From contig OY720640.1 of NCBI GenBank assembly GCA_963169105.1, positions 56,731,527 through 56,795,526 on the forward strand: a DNA stretch of 64,000 nucleotides, written 5' to 3'. The stretch comes from Ceriagrion tenellum. Its lineage: Eukaryota > Arthropoda > Insecta > Odonata > Coenagrionidae. This document shows, piece after piece, positions 56,201 through 64,000 of the stretch. The first letter of the stretch is position 1. Every line of letters begins with the position of its first letter. A program made the translations under genes and the position numbers. The notes beneath the pieces were generated by a model. It saw nothing but the letters and a program-made list of their open reading frames with translations, was not told the DNA's origin and made no database searches.

Positions 56201-59200
56201 TGAAACCACCCTGTCTGGCTCCTTATAGCAGATTTGGAATGGAACATCTCGTGCAAGGTGCAAGGAGGGCAGCTTCCTCCCCTATCCTCCCTCAGGCTAT
56301 ACCCATGCTTATGGATGTTTATGTATCATATAGGGTAACCATGCTATGGAACTCAGGAGGATGGGTAGTTGACAGATGTTCTTAACTTAGCTCCCTCTGG
56401 GAAATATTAGCATTATCTTTTTTTTTTCGTTCATGCATACATACATAACAATCACACCATTCCCATCTGGGGTAGGCATAGTCACAAAGTTTCACTCATA
56501 AATTCATATTAGTACACCTAACTCTGCTTCAATAATTTCCTCCATACTGACCTATCCTTGCAAACCTCTTTTGCCTCATTTACCCTCATACACTTCTTCA
56601 TACACGCCCTCCTTTTTTTAAGACTCCTAATATTCCTCCTCGTAAGAATTTCCTCAATGACATTCAACCACAACTTTCTCGGCCTACCTCTCCCTCTCGC
56701 ACCATTCATTTTACTCTTATATATCTGTTTTGTTATTCGACTCTCATTTCATTCATTAAAGCATTTTTTCTCCTAAAAGGTTACTCCTCAAGGAATAGCT
56801 CTATTCCTCTGTTGACACACAGTACTATTGGTGATCTCAATGGTAGTACTCATTTACATAATTATACTAATACCTTATACCCTGAATATTTTATTCGCTG
56901 TTCTGGAATTGGAGAAATCATGCTAACCAGACTCAAGTGAGGTAGACACCTTTTATGATACAGCCTGTTGGTGTAAAATGCAATACATGTCATTCCAAGG
57001 CATTACTTTCCCAGTTTCAAAATATATCTGTTACATAATTACATTGGTAATTTGCCTATCCTTGTATGTGCTTTACAGTTTGCTGGGGAATTACATAAAT
57101 CAATATGTGCACATTTGTGTTTACCTTTTTCCTCATAAAAGTCTTATCAAATCACCCTAAGCCTGATAAGTCCCGTAAACAGAATCACAATCCTCACAAG
57201 CCCATGGTGATTATGGTGTGTAGAATGTCTGTTTGAATTTCTTTTAATTTTATGGCCAACTCTAAAAAAGCATTTGCAGTTCTGGGAATTTTAGCTGAAA
57301 AATAATCTTTAGCCTACTATTATTAACATCCATCATAAATGCTTAATTTCTTTCTGTTCCTTTGCTATCTTCTCGAGCTGTTTGAGGACTTAGTTTGCTG
57401 AGTCAAAATTTGATATCATTTTATGGTGGCAATCGAGGCCAAATTATTTTGTCTTGCCTATGCCTCATATTGTTTTTGTAAATCGTGTTAATGTGACTCA
57501 TATTTTGTCCCCGTGGTGAAGTCATCTTATGCGTACATTACATGATATCTTGTGACTACATCTTCCAATTCTAGGATCAGTTTCATTGGCCTTGGAAGAG
57601 GTCACTTATCACTCTAGTAGTCGATGATATATGGACATCATGAGTTCAGGTAAATGGCAGAAGATTCATTACTAGAGATGGACCATTCTGAAAATTACCA
57701 TAGTAATTTTCATAAATTAACATTGTATTTTTTGTCAACTACTGAAACCCTTGAAAATTACCATTATTTTCAGTAATTTTCAGGAAAATTATCCTACATT
57801 TCAGATATTTTTGATACTGATAAATTTCAAACGTATTCTTGAAAACAAGTCTGCATACATTTCATACAGGATTAATTATAAATTAAGGCACATACGGCTC
57901 ATTCATGGAATAGTTTTACCAGTGAAATATTTGTGAGGATATTGTTAAATCAGTTTGAGCAAAAATTTCTCATGCCCAATAAAAAAGAAAGTCAAATTGT
58001 GAGTGTGCTGCCGTGTTTGTTTTAACATTTTCTTTTATTTCTTGTGCATTATTGTAGCAACAGCATTGGTTAAAATGCCATTAATCCCATATTATTGCTA
58101 TTGCATTTTATGTTTTATCCCTCATTAGCTATCAATTCCTGAAATTCAGTTTAATCAATGAAATTTAAAATTCCTGAAAGTTGTAGTAATTTTCCAGAAA
58201 TCACCTTAACACTTTCAATGCTGCGGCATTTTTTTTTTAGTTTTGCCGATGGCTGAAATTTTTTTTTGTGGTCTCGGATAGTTTTTATCCTAGCGATAAT
58301 TATTTGAGCAATGAAAAATTTGAAATAAAAAATTTTTTATTTGAAAGTGAAAATTTTAAAATTGATGACAATTGTCGTCCGCCTCCACCGGATACAGCTA
58401 AGGAGCTTGTCGTGTGTGGTTGCATACCCACAAGTAAATTCGTGAATTTTTCGAAATTACGTGTTTTACTTTTTACGACCTATTTATTTCAAATATGATA
58501 AGTTGTTTTATAAAATTGATGCTTAAGATAATTTTAAACCACCTAATCCGCCCATGAAAATTAATGTACATTAATTATCTTCTTTCATCATGAGGTGACT
58601 GAAGGTTATTTTGTTCTAGAAATGAAAATTATGAAATGAAATGTAACTTATAGTATTACACGCATATCTTGAGTCACAAACAAACAAACGAAAACCCAAA
58701 CCAATATGGAAAAAAAAACAAAAAATTTATTTTTCCATAGAATATAAACATTAAATATACAATACAAAATACACGATACACAATAGGAAAATATGAAGTA
58801 CACAATACAAAATATGAAATTTACAATAGGAAAATATAAAATATACAATACAAAATATACAATCCATTAATATGCAATATACAATGGGAAATACACAAAA
58901 CTATTATAAAATGCATGAACAGAAGTTCATTTTTATTAACATAGTATATTTTTGTGGAATTCCATGAAACACATCTTCAGGCAAAGATAAGGGCATCCCT
59001 CACAGGCAGGGCAGAAATATTTTGTGTCCTTCCTAAACCCTCTAGATGCGCAATATGTGCAGCGTCGATGGAGGACACGTTTTCTCTTTACATCACCGCC
59101 ATGTGTCTCAGGGAAGTGCCTGGACAATCCAAGGTTCCTTGAAGGCAGGCCGGGTCAGGAACGAGGAATGGGTTCAGAGTAGGAAGAACTGAGGAGGGTT

Positions 59201-62200
59201 CTGATTACACGAAGTCTGCAATCGTGAAGGGATACTTTGGGATGGGTTTTACAGAAGAGGAAGTAGCTATTTACTAAAACAAGGTGAAGTATTTAAATTC
59301 CAAGTTTCTTATATCATTTTAGAGACTTACGCTCATTGGGATAATATGACATCATTTGATCATAGTGATCGATGCCACTCATTGATTCGTTGTAGCGAGC
59401 AATGGCCTCCGGTTTGGAAGTGACACCACTACCTCGCTGTCGATGGACATCGACCATGTGACCCCCAAATTCAGAGCTGATCATCAGTATGTCCTGCTTA
59501 TCCTTCCACTGCATTACACCTACTCCTATTGTACTGAAAACACTCATTGCTTCACCCCATTTTAGTTTCTTTGCCAGGACATGTGGTGGATTTCCCCTCC
59601 GGTTAGCTCTAAGAGTTCCAGTACAATAGGTCCTTCGCTCGAGCAAGTGATGGGCCAGGTCAAACTATTGTAATAATTGTCCAAGAAAAGAGATCGCCCA
59701 GAGTCTAATTTTCCTTCCATCAACTTCCACACAACATTGTTGGCATGGCCAACCCCACCTACATCACAGTCAGAGGACACAGTGTAAACAAGAAATCTTA
59801 GAACTAATCCGGATGGTTCAGTGGCATATATAATTTGATGCCGTACCTGTGTCGCTTAACTTTCATATAGGTACATATGAAAGATAAGATGACCCCTCCA
59901 AAGAACCATGGATTCATCAATGCACAGTCCCTGTGTTGGAGTTACTATGTCATCCATTGTCTGGTGGAATAAGTCAATAAGGGGCCTTATTTTATACAGT
60001 CTTGTCGGGGACTTGGAGCCCTTGGTAAAAGACCCTGGGTCTGGTGGCAGCCACTCCTACTGCGTGTACTGCTTCCCTTCCAAGGCATGGAAGGTAGGGT
60101 GGGAGGAGACTTGGGACACGGGGTGTTGGGGCAATAAAGGGTGTTTTACCACCCCTTCTGCCCTTTCTCGGAACACCCTTCCCGGTAATCCCTTCCCCTA
60201 CCCTTCTTCTTTTCCATCTCCTCTGTGAGTGTTAACCATTTTCTGCAGAAAAATGTGAAGTCACTATTATAAGTAATATATTTGAACAAATTTCCATATA
60301 ACTAAAAAACTTAGGTAAATTTTGACATTCATGCACCTTAGTCCTGATGGACGAGATATGAAGTCATGTACAAGATGAAATATATATCCTTCAATCCTCA
60401 GGTTTCTACATAAAAACAATAATTGGCCATATTAAAATGTAATCATGGAAAAAATTATAAAAACTGGCCAGCCAAATTAGTGTGATTTTCGTCAGTCGAA
60501 AATCGTGGATAATACAAACAAGAATGGCATCATGCGAAGGTTGTATGCTATAACTAGGACTAATACGTTCTACAGTCAATTAGCAATTATAAAAAAATAT
60601 AACTATTTATTCACTAATACATTATCGCTGATTTAATTGTAATTGGCAAATATAAATATTTCACTAAAATTGTTTACTATTCAGAGAATTAGCCAATACC
60701 ACATTTATGATAACAATCGCAAATAAAATAAAATGTCATCAATCGTTAATGAAAATGACAGGCATAGTAACTGAAAATAAGGAAAAGAACTATTCCTTCA
60801 CGCACAAACTGTCATTTTTATTATAGCACACTCATTAAAAAAAGTGTTGCAGCAGAGACAGTGCTTACGTTTATGATAGAAAACTAATACAGCATCAAAT
60901 AATCAGAAAAAGATAATTTATAAGGAAAATGCAAGAAATAGTAAAAATAAGAAAATTGTCCTCGTAATTGTACTGCAGGGCAAGGGGTGGGGGGGTTGGA
61001 GGTGGTCCAATTGAGTAAAAACTACAAAAAGGCAAGCTAAGTATTTCATGTTCATATGAATGCTGAGTTGCTCATAAATGTTGGCTAAAACTCATAAAAA
61101 TTAGAAGTACATGGAGAATATAAGTTCAAAAAAAAAAAACAAACTTACCTCGCAAAATTAAACCACTGCAGCGTCGCTTCAGGGCACAGGCAACTCGGGC
61201 TAAGGCTACTGCATATGCTCCGATGTCTATCGAGTGACTGATGAGAAAAACGGAAGTGCTAGGGAGTGTCACAGCTCCGAAATGGCCTTGAGAAGGCAAA
61301 GCGAGCTTGGACGACAATTGTCACCCACAGTCACCGCATAGCACCCAGCAGACGACAATTGTCGTCGTTCAGCTTTCAACGTGTTAATTTACCTCAAATG
61401 AGTTAATTTATTCATCTCTAGATATGACCTAGCCTCCTCTAAATCTACTGTTCAGCCCCTATCTCGGAAAATACCCATCCACATCAAAAGTGAATGTGTC
61501 TGTTTTCTCTCCGCTTCTCCCCCTTTCAAATCCCCTGACTGTTTTGTGGTGGTAGCATTACATCTGGAAGCTATATCCAGGGAGGGTTGGTTATACCACC
61601 ACTCAGCTGATATAGATGAGGAAGGAGAAAGGGATAATCAAAAGAGTTCTTAATTAAGAGTTGATGACTCCTTAACTTCAATATGTCAGATACTGACAGA
61701 GTACTGATGTATTTACCCCCCCCACTTACCCCTCACTCTCCTCCTCCCCATTGAGTCTTACTTAAGATCTGTATACCGTCTGCTTGTCCTTATATTTTCT
61801 GATTCCTTTAGTCTTTTCCTTTTTATTACATGCTTACCCATGATTTCTGCCTCTTTATCATACTATTTCCTCAGCGTCTACTTTTGCCTCTTCCTCAAAT
61901 TATCTACCACTGGTATCCTTACTTTCTATTCACTGAATGAACCTGCTATCAGTGAAATCCATTTTCCATTCGCCTTTGATGTTAAAAACTTTGATCGGTG
62001 GATTTAATAGTTAATGGGTGTATTCCACTGCCACCATAAGTTTTATCCATGATTCTTTATACTGCTTTGAGTTGTACCTTATTTGACTGGGAGTTAATGT
62101 ATGTTTCAAATTTTTATAAATCATTAGAATCATCAGGTTAATTTTATTTTGTATTGATTTTCCAGTGTGGTGATACACGTTTTTCTTTCAGAACAAAATA

Positions 62201-63882
62201 GGACCATTCACGCTGACCAAGCAGATACTTGTTCAAGAAGGTGTTCCAGGCTTATTTAGAGGCTTGACATCCACTATTGCTCGAGAAATGCCTGGTTATT
62301 TTTTCTTTTTTGGTGGTTATGAGGCCTCAAGGCAGTTTTTGGCCAAGGAGGGGCAGAGTAAAGATGAAATAGGTAAGCTGAACTTTGACTCCCAAAATAT
62401 ATTATGGAGTGTTCTACCTTCATTTGACAACCTTAGGGAGAATCCTTTTGCCAAACTAGGCTCTGCTTGATCACCTCCTCTATGTAGGTAACCATACCCA
62501 ACGACATGTTAAGTTTAAGGGAGTAAGTAACTTTATGGAATAATAGTATTTGCATGTTGGAAGACTTTTAGGGTATGCAGTTAGTTTACTATGTAGTGCT
62601 GTATAAATTTTTCTTCTGCAATTTGTCACATTGCTCCTCCAGCCTTATGCAGATTTATACAGAAGAAACAATCTCTTCTTTAAAGTGAGCTGAGATCCTG
62701 ATGGAATATCCCTTTGCGTAGGAATTCTTAGTATTTTAGTTTAACCTGCTTCGATGGCCAATGTCATTTTGCACATCCTGTCTGCCCCTTGCAGACACAG
62801 GCAACAGCTGTCAGGTGAATAGGAGAACCAACCCCTTCAAATTCGAGCCAAGCCTAACAATACTTAACTTTAGTGACTGATTGGGAACCAATGTTTCCAA
62901 GGTGGTAGGCCATTGCCCATGTTCCTTTGGGTTTGCAGACATTTTGAGCTTGTTCACACAGTGTTGGAAATCATTAAGGCTTCATAATGCAATGCAATGT
63001 ACTCTGTATTTGATAAATCCTGATGGGATGCATTGAAATATAATATTTAAAAAAAGAGAGGCAACTTTTTCGTTTCTAGCATGGAGCATTGCCAGTTGTT
63101 ATCAACCCTCTGAGTAAAGCATAGAGATCTGCTTGAATTCATTGCTTTATCTTTATCATCCTACATAGATTTAAACAATATGAAAACTACACATATTACT
63201 CAGTGGCTGTGGGCCTAGTTATGCCTATGTTTCATGGTAAAAAATACTCTCATGATGGGGATTGTAACTATTGGTTATAATTCTCATTTTGCAATGTGAA
63301 TATTAAATTTTTCTTTTCTCTTTGGAAAATTTAGGGATTTATCAAATATTCTCTTCCGTTATCTTTGAACATAGCTTGTGGTCACAAGCCATCAACCTGC
63401 ATTTATATTTTTTCACTATTTTAATAATAACCATTTTAGGTCCACTGAGAACAATGTTAGCTGGTGGTATTGGAGGTTTTACGTTTTGGCTTGTGATATT
63501 TCCTGCAGATGTGATTAAGTCTCGAATCCAGGTTACTGGATCCAAGGAGACACTTGTAAAAGTATCCCTTGATATCTACAAAAAAGAAGGTAAGTTTTTG
63601 AACTTAATTTGCCATTTTAAAGTATATCGCTAGGATAAGTGTTATGAGTAATCATAAACTCTGACTGACTTTTTCCTATTGTAACTTATTATAATTATTA
63701 ATTACCCATACATTTGAAAGGGAGCTTGCAATATAGTCAACATGTTGTGCTCTTTTCTTGTAGGCTTGGCTGCACTCTACAATGGATTGAAACCAACTTT
63801 GGTGCGTACAGTTCCTGCCACTGCTGCCTTGTTTTTAGTGTTTGAAAATACTAAAAAAGTATTGCATAGTTTATTTGACTAA
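32057..63882 (+). CDS. SLC25A15: Mitochondrial ornithine carrier (SLC25A15/ORC1 type), complete, 6 exons
   Basis: Exons 32057-32264, 43482-43726, 52886-53089, 62192-62372, 63440-63589 and 63764-63882 join in phase (1, 0, 0, 1, 1) to 368 residues. All three mitochondrial-carrier motifs are present: PLDTVK (~80-85), PTELVK (~178-183) and PADVIK (~301-306). Ornithine-carrier-specific segments include NVAENSVLFAGYGACQ, CPTELVKCRLQ and REMPGYFFFFGGYE. Family role: exchange of cytosolic ornithine for matrix citrulline across the inner membrane, linking arginine/ornithine/polyamine metabolism. Human ORC1 has 301 residues. The excess here is a ~50-residue Ser-rich N-terminal extension and a longer matrix loop after repeat 2 motif (AAKRAAELKKSNGG). 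The first three introns are 9-11 kb and transposon-filled; the last is 174 bp. Confidence 0.96.
32265..33100. other. SLC25A15 intron 1, left part
   Basis: A short SINE-like B box (gtgttcaaatctgggtg) lies near 32975-32992. Otherwise nothing is recognised. Confidence 0.4.
33258..33644 (-). pseudogene. Copia RNase H domain
   Basis: KQGRVTKSSTFAGYVALSIA corresponds to the usual SSTEAEYVALS motif with both Glu residues replaced. IIYEDNSGALEIA and VADIFTKSLG are conserved. The stop codon at 33258 is followed by the putative 3' LTR. Confidence 0.88.
33547..35030 (-). pseudogene. Copia reverse transcriptase, broken
   Basis: The linker RRSKREKK (near 34860) precedes RT. From 34710 down: TWKLVEKPKSK, KARLVVKGFQQ, QMDVETAFLNGKI and IKQPSG, then an in-frame TAA at 34387-34389, then KALYGLRESPQAWYD. 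The catalytic box reads LFVDGLL rather than YVDD, so the second Asp is lost. A frameshift near 33.62 kb separates it from RNase H. Confidence 0.9.
35031..35432. mobile_element. 402-bp MITE with ~58-bp TIRs inserted in Copia pol
   Basis: The left end gcctgaatcacac at 35031 and the right end gtgtgattcaggc at 35432 begin long complementary arms (shared core ccttttaagg-atagctccaatgatagct). A second copy of the tip (ctgaatcacacggtcatttt) occurs internally near 35130, suggesting a nested or duplicated end. It interrupts the Copia frame between IKCIG and IDSNDNEND. The target duplication is not resolved. Confidence 0.85.
35433..36531 (-). pseudogene. Copia GAG-pre-integrase and integrase
   Basis: Has WHRIVGHVNFNSL and CxxC (CKICIENK) of the pre-integrase zinc region, then the integrase core with HTDLNGP, SRCDNGKEYLN and QLNGTAERYNRS supplying the D, D and E. 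The open frame runs on into the MITE at 35432, adding unrelated C-terminal residues. Downstream Copia sequence resumes at 35030. Confidence 0.9.
36525..36794 (-). pseudogene. Copia aspartic protease domain
   Basis: WLLDSGCTDYVI carries the D-S-G catalytic triad in the usual Copia context (a Cys replaces the common Ala/Thr after Gly), followed by KISDGNILQATKVG. The frame shifts at its end into the integrase ORF. Confidence 0.85.
36795..37080 (-). pseudogene. Copia gag end with CCHC zinc knuckle
   Basis: In the - strand frame that runs into the protease ORF, 37005-37046 encodes CYGCGKLGHYKRDC, a retroviral-type CX2CX4HX4C knuckle, followed by an Arg/Gly/Gln-rich stretch. One in-frame TGA interrupts it. 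The open frame at 36791-37078 is a different, non-coding frame. Confidence 0.8.
37131..38149. other. SLC25A15 intron 1; unclassified
   Basis: The left edge may include more decayed gag. The remainder has no recognised motif. Confidence 0.35.
38150..38480 (-). pseudogene. LINE RT C-terminal fragment
   Basis: On the - strand, SPRSPLASGTKIFNKIPLCIKSI and FKIELKKF follow STRGSSNIHVAL, the same arrangement as the end of the LINE at 16.1-16.4 kb (K-x-F-N-N/K-x-P...IK...FK..LKK). It is only the 3' end and is decayed upstream. Confidence 0.7.
38481..40082. other. SLC25A15 intron 1; nothing firm
   Basis: Contains a patch with repeated ggttc/gaacc words (39390-39600) but no definable element or gene. 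Confidence 0.35.
40083..40833 (-). repeat. Pair of GC-rich repeats with tRNA A-box-like core
   Basis: Positions 40083-40143 and 40770-40833 share gcgcctacctttagccactgcgcc and a following ccc-tgtcaaga-gtg. Read on the - strand the core is GGCGCAGTGGCTAAAGGTAGGCGC, like a pol III A box, but no B box follows. The copies are about 687 bp apart in the same orientation. The region between is C/T- then G-rich. Confidence 0.6.
40834..42735. other. SLC25A15 intron 1; nothing recognised
   Basis: AT-rich with C/T-rich stretches at 41860-42000 and 42220-42360. No gene seen. Confidence 0.35.
42736..43210 (+). pseudogene. LINE 3' fragment, uninterrupted paralogue of the 26.7-kb copy
   Basis: Shares with 26.77-27.83 kb, in order: cttcattaaaa-ctgctat, gtttc-ca..tt..gagggatta-g-tgggatcc, ctctaggtc, and ccttatcctttacat...ggctggtgtcc. 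Its translation retains TGTETRSF-type sequence just before the LINE end. It carries many stops. It provides the empty site for the 27-kb MITE. Confidence 0.75.
43482..43726 (+). CDS. SLC25A15: SLC25A15 exon 2: carrier repeat 1
   Basis: Acceptor tttcttttag, donor taag|gtattc; enters phase 1, leaves phase 0. It encodes TM1 with GQPLDTVKVKMQ, the matrix loop (FPQLYTGMVDCFKRT) and TM2 (NVAENSVLFAGYG). Confidence 0.95.
43727..44557. other. SLC25A15 intron 2, left part
   Basis: AT-rich, with no gene or repeat recognised. Confidence 0.4.
44560..45637. mobile_element. ~1.08-kb TIR element without ORF
   Basis: The left end gggtgccccaggaaatatgg...aatcagaaggcccgagg and the complement of the right end aggttgtcccaggaaatatgg...aatcagaagaccagagg match for about 39 bp, and more loosely to ~65 bp. 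The interior is AT-rich with an (aaccaaa)n-like patch at 45118-45170. The right end directly abuts the Tc1-like element at 45641. Confidence 0.7.
45811..46580 (-). pseudogene. Tc1-like transposase, broken
   Basis: Fragments read LTPEHRRRCLDWFCARGRM, then WHHIMFSDESHFAI, VRVWRHQGQ, FHQDNACPHAAH and LPWPARSPDLSITEHV. This is the order of a DD34E Tc1-like catalytic domain, with FSDES and QDN giving the Asp residues and TEH the Glu. Frameshifts occur between blocks. The N-terminal HTH region is missing, replaced by the inverted end. Confidence 0.85.
46641..46905 (+). pseudogene. Inverted duplicate of transposase C-terminus
   Basis: On the + strand LWPARSPDLSIIEHMWDGIERGLCRSTNL is a second copy of the - strand C-terminal segment. 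It has its own substitutions and a small deletion relative to the other arm, so the two arms have diverged since duplication. Confidence 0.88.
47837..48168. repeat. Minisatellite, five ~81-bp units
   Basis: Units begin atttcattc-tta at about 47837, 47918, 47999, 48058 and 48140. Each carries aatat-cta-aacat-a-ccatgttac and a ccctcc...cactcc segment. The fourth unit is shorter (59 bp). Confidence 0.85.
48169..50370. other. SLC25A15 intron 2; nothing recognised
   Basis: Contains G-rich stretches (49560-49640) and a 92-codon - strand ORF at 50083-50361, without an identified domain. Confidence 0.35.
50371..50630. mobile_element. Foldback (long inverted repeat) element
   Basis: Arms of about 120 bp face each other with a short spacer. 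The left arm has tgatgccaggtgtcaag, tatacactgtctctcaggtc, ggtggagaag and gagtgggttccaggt; the right arm is their complement with about 15% differences. There is no ORF of its own. Confidence 0.85.
51269..51584 (+). CDS. Candidate exons of an unidentified nested gene
   Basis: An acceptor with a good tract (gctattcttcctcag, 51268) opens a 63-codon phase 0 ORF (DICSKSKAGLKNC, then FALKGFKILIPDSSFHNVTQ) ending at donor aaatg|gtgagt (51457). After 88 bp another strong acceptor (cttcctcttcag) leads in phase to GKKYPKYLANMV and TAG at 51582-51584. I recognise no family. It may be a nested gene, an alternative carrier exon (phase would allow it, but it would disrupt the carrier), or a pseudogene. Confidence 0.35.
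51640..51852 (+). CDS. Unidentified ORF near the candidate exons
   Basis: An open frame with a coding-like composition (QRQYLFQNSIAYQLTNEIER, then KNPKGKLRMKINVNE) ends in TGA at 51850-51852. It has no ATG at its start and follows a possible but weak AG at 51645. It could be a further exon of the unit at 51269 or part of a decayed gene. No domain recognised. Confidence 0.3.
   Translation, partial: KQLQRQYLFQNSIAYQLTNEIERKSIEKEFIKLTAGKNNERKLFIKNPKGKLRMKINVNESQNRYFHQSV
51853..52885. other. SLC25A15 intron 2, right end
   Basis: AT-rich sequence up to the acceptor of exon 3. Nothing recognised. Confidence 0.4.
52886..53089 (+). CDS. SLC25A15: SLC25A15 exon 3: start of carrier repeat 2
   Basis: Acceptor ttacttttgcag, donor gaag|gtttgg (a weaker donor), phase 0-0. 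It encodes TM3 with CPTELVKCRLQ and an Ala/Lys/Asn-rich loop longer than in human ORC1. Confidence 0.94.
53537..53930 (-). pseudogene. Ty3/Gypsy-type gag fragment
   Basis: On the - strand, ELGSYYERLQQFF, then LLDPQKPVNKSFSEMVATL, HFHPNKLVIAERIRF and AYIVELQRLVSTCQF. This is the order of Gypsy gag capsid (LxxPxKPxxKxFxELVxxLxxHFxPxxxxIAERxxF). There are no pol genes, so it is a truncated piece. The adjacent sequence to about 54.25 kb may be the 5' LTR and leader. Confidence 0.75.
54590..55162 (-). pseudogene. Penelope-like element 3' fragment with GIY-YIG domain
   Basis: On the - strand, LKSGVYKLKCNECNCIYISQ matches the GIY-YIG endonuclease start of Penelope-like elements (GVYKLxCxxCxxxYIGQT); the YIG glycine is Ser here. 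Frames are broken after it. The motif gactggtttcggctgtcacg at 54594-54613 lies at its downstream side. Confidence 0.65.
55163..56439. other. SLC25A15 intron 3; nothing firm
   Basis: May include decayed Penelope-like sequence at the left. A short word acaccactaaatgtc occurs twice (about 55448 and 55493). Confidence 0.35.
56440..56712 (-). pseudogene. LINE C-terminal tail fragment
   Basis: On the - strand, ARGRGRPRKLWLNVIEEILTRR and CKDRSVWRKLL resemble the GRGRPRxxWxDxVxEDL...DRxxWR ending found at the C-terminus of many LINE ORF2 proteins. The sequence then runs into ccccagatgggaatggtgtg and a tetranucleotide-rich tail (catacatacat at 56434-56445). Confidence 0.65.
56713..58205. other. SLC25A15 intron 3; nothing recognised
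   Basis: AT-rich. Positions 57680-57800 have repeated attaccat/taattttca words, without a definable element. Confidence 0.35.
58206..61387 (-). mobile_element. piggyBac-type element flanked by TTAA
   Basis: TTAA at 58206-58209 and 61384-61387 encloses 3.17 kb. The ends are CACTTTCAATGCTG and (complemented) CACGTTGAAAGCTG. Subterminal palindromes GACAATTGTC occur at 58367-58376, 61313-61322 and 61354-61363. The transposase is on the - strand and broken. Confidence 0.9.
58936..60010 (-). pseudogene. piggyBac transposase, decayed
   Basis: From about 59930 down: IDESMVLWRGHLIF (catalytic-core block), LFLDNYYNSL, GTLRANRRGNPP, MQWKDKQDILMISSEFG, ARYNESMSGIDHYDQMMSYY and NERKSLK, all piggyBac landmarks. 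The next codon is TGA where the family has Trp (SLKWYKKL), and YKKLGI follows. The C-terminal cysteine-rich zinc domain (CTYCASRGFRKDTKYFC, CLKMCFMEFH) is intact at 58936-59127. Further frameshifts lie between 59640 and 59900. The N-terminal region beyond 60.0 kb is not recognisable. Confidence 0.88.
61388..62191. other. SLC25A15 intron 3, right end
   Basis: C/T-rich patches at 61720-61920, and nothing else recognised before the exon 4 acceptor. Confidence 0.4.
62192..62372 (+). CDS. SLC25A15: SLC25A15 exon 4: end of carrier repeat 2
   Basis: Acceptor ttttctttcag, donor atag|gtaagc; phase 0 to 1. It encodes the matrix helix (LVQEGVPGLFRGL) and TM4 with REMPGYFFFFGGYE, a signature of ornithine carriers, then KDEIG. 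Confidence 0.95.
62373..63439. other. SLC25A15 intron 4
   Basis: A 1.07-kb AT-rich intron. The 103-codon ORF at 63322-63633 is exon 5 read with intron on both sides. No other feature seen. Confidence 0.6.
63440..63589 (+). CDS. SLC25A15: SLC25A15 exon 5: carrier repeat 3, TM5
   Basis: Acceptor aaccattttag, donor gaag|gtaagt, phase 1-1. It encodes LAGGIGGFTFWLVIFPADVIKSRIQ-type TM5 with the third carrier motif PADVIK. Confidence 0.95.
63764..63882 (+). CDS. SLC25A15: SLC25A15 exon 6: TM6 and stop
   Basis: Acceptor tcttttcttgtag, phase 1. It encodes LAALYNGLKPTLVRTVPAT and a final helix, ending HSLFD with stop TAA at 63880-63882. The 3' UTR runs off the right edge of the window. Confidence 0.95.
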
Positions 63883-64000
63883 ATAAGTTGGTACTTGATG
63901 TAGGCAATCTGTAAGTGCTTATACATGTTTTGAAAGATATTTTTGTAAATGAAATCTGTTATGTTTTTATGACTTTTAAAATGTTGAATGACTAGAAATA

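Noticed and set aside
58268..58498. 76-codon + strand ORF
   Set aside because: It lies in the non-coding left end of the piggyBac element and includes a subterminal palindrome.

Overview
This is an animal nuclear window, most likely from an insect with large introns and many decayed transposons. Composition is AT-rich. Genes are split by GT-AG introns of up to 11 kb. The repeats (piggyBac, Tc1-like, Copia, Gypsy, Penelope-like, CR1/L2/Jockey-like LINEs, tRNA-derived SINEs) are typical of arthropods. I cannot name the species.

Three host genes are supported. (1) Positions 367-22696, + strand: the 3' part of a NELL1/NELL2-type gene, a secreted EGF/VWC glycoprotein. Seven exons join in phase and encode six EGF-like domains, the C-terminal VWC region and an unusual ~144-residue hydrophilic tail. 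Its 5' part (TSPN/laminin-G and first VWC repeats) lies upstream of the window. (2) Positions 30595-31470, - strand: a 291-residue mucin-like single-pass membrane protein that I cannot name. (3) Positions 32057-63882, + strand: a complete mitochondrial ornithine carrier gene (SLC25A15/ORC1 type), six exons, 368 residues. Genes 2 and 3 are divergent; their start codons lie 586 bp apart and a full CRE palindrome (TGACGTCA) sits between them, suggesting a shared bidirectional promoter.

Almost everything else is intron or intergenic DNA holding transposon debris. NELL introns contain LINE reverse-transcriptase fragments, tRNA-derived SINE pieces, a pogo/Tigger-like relic, hairpins and short direct repeats. 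The 22.7-30.5 kb intergenic region holds a LINE fragment split by a 626-bp TIR element. Carrier intron 1 holds a dead Copia element (with a MITE inside it) and two LINE pieces. Intron 2 holds a TIR element abutting a Tc1-like element with a duplicated inverted end, a five-copy minisatellite, a foldback element and an unexplained splice-bounded ORF cluster. Intron 3 holds Gypsy gag, Penelope-like and LINE-tail fragments and a 3.2-kb piggyBac element with TTAA at both ends.

The points most worth a second look are a possible 21-nt microexon or alternative last exon in NELL, the unidentified splice-bounded ORFs at 51.27-51.85 kb, the palindromic Tc1 derivative, and the filled/empty-site pair dating the 27-kb MITE. 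I found no bacterial-type operon, CRISPR array or clearly new enzymatic system.
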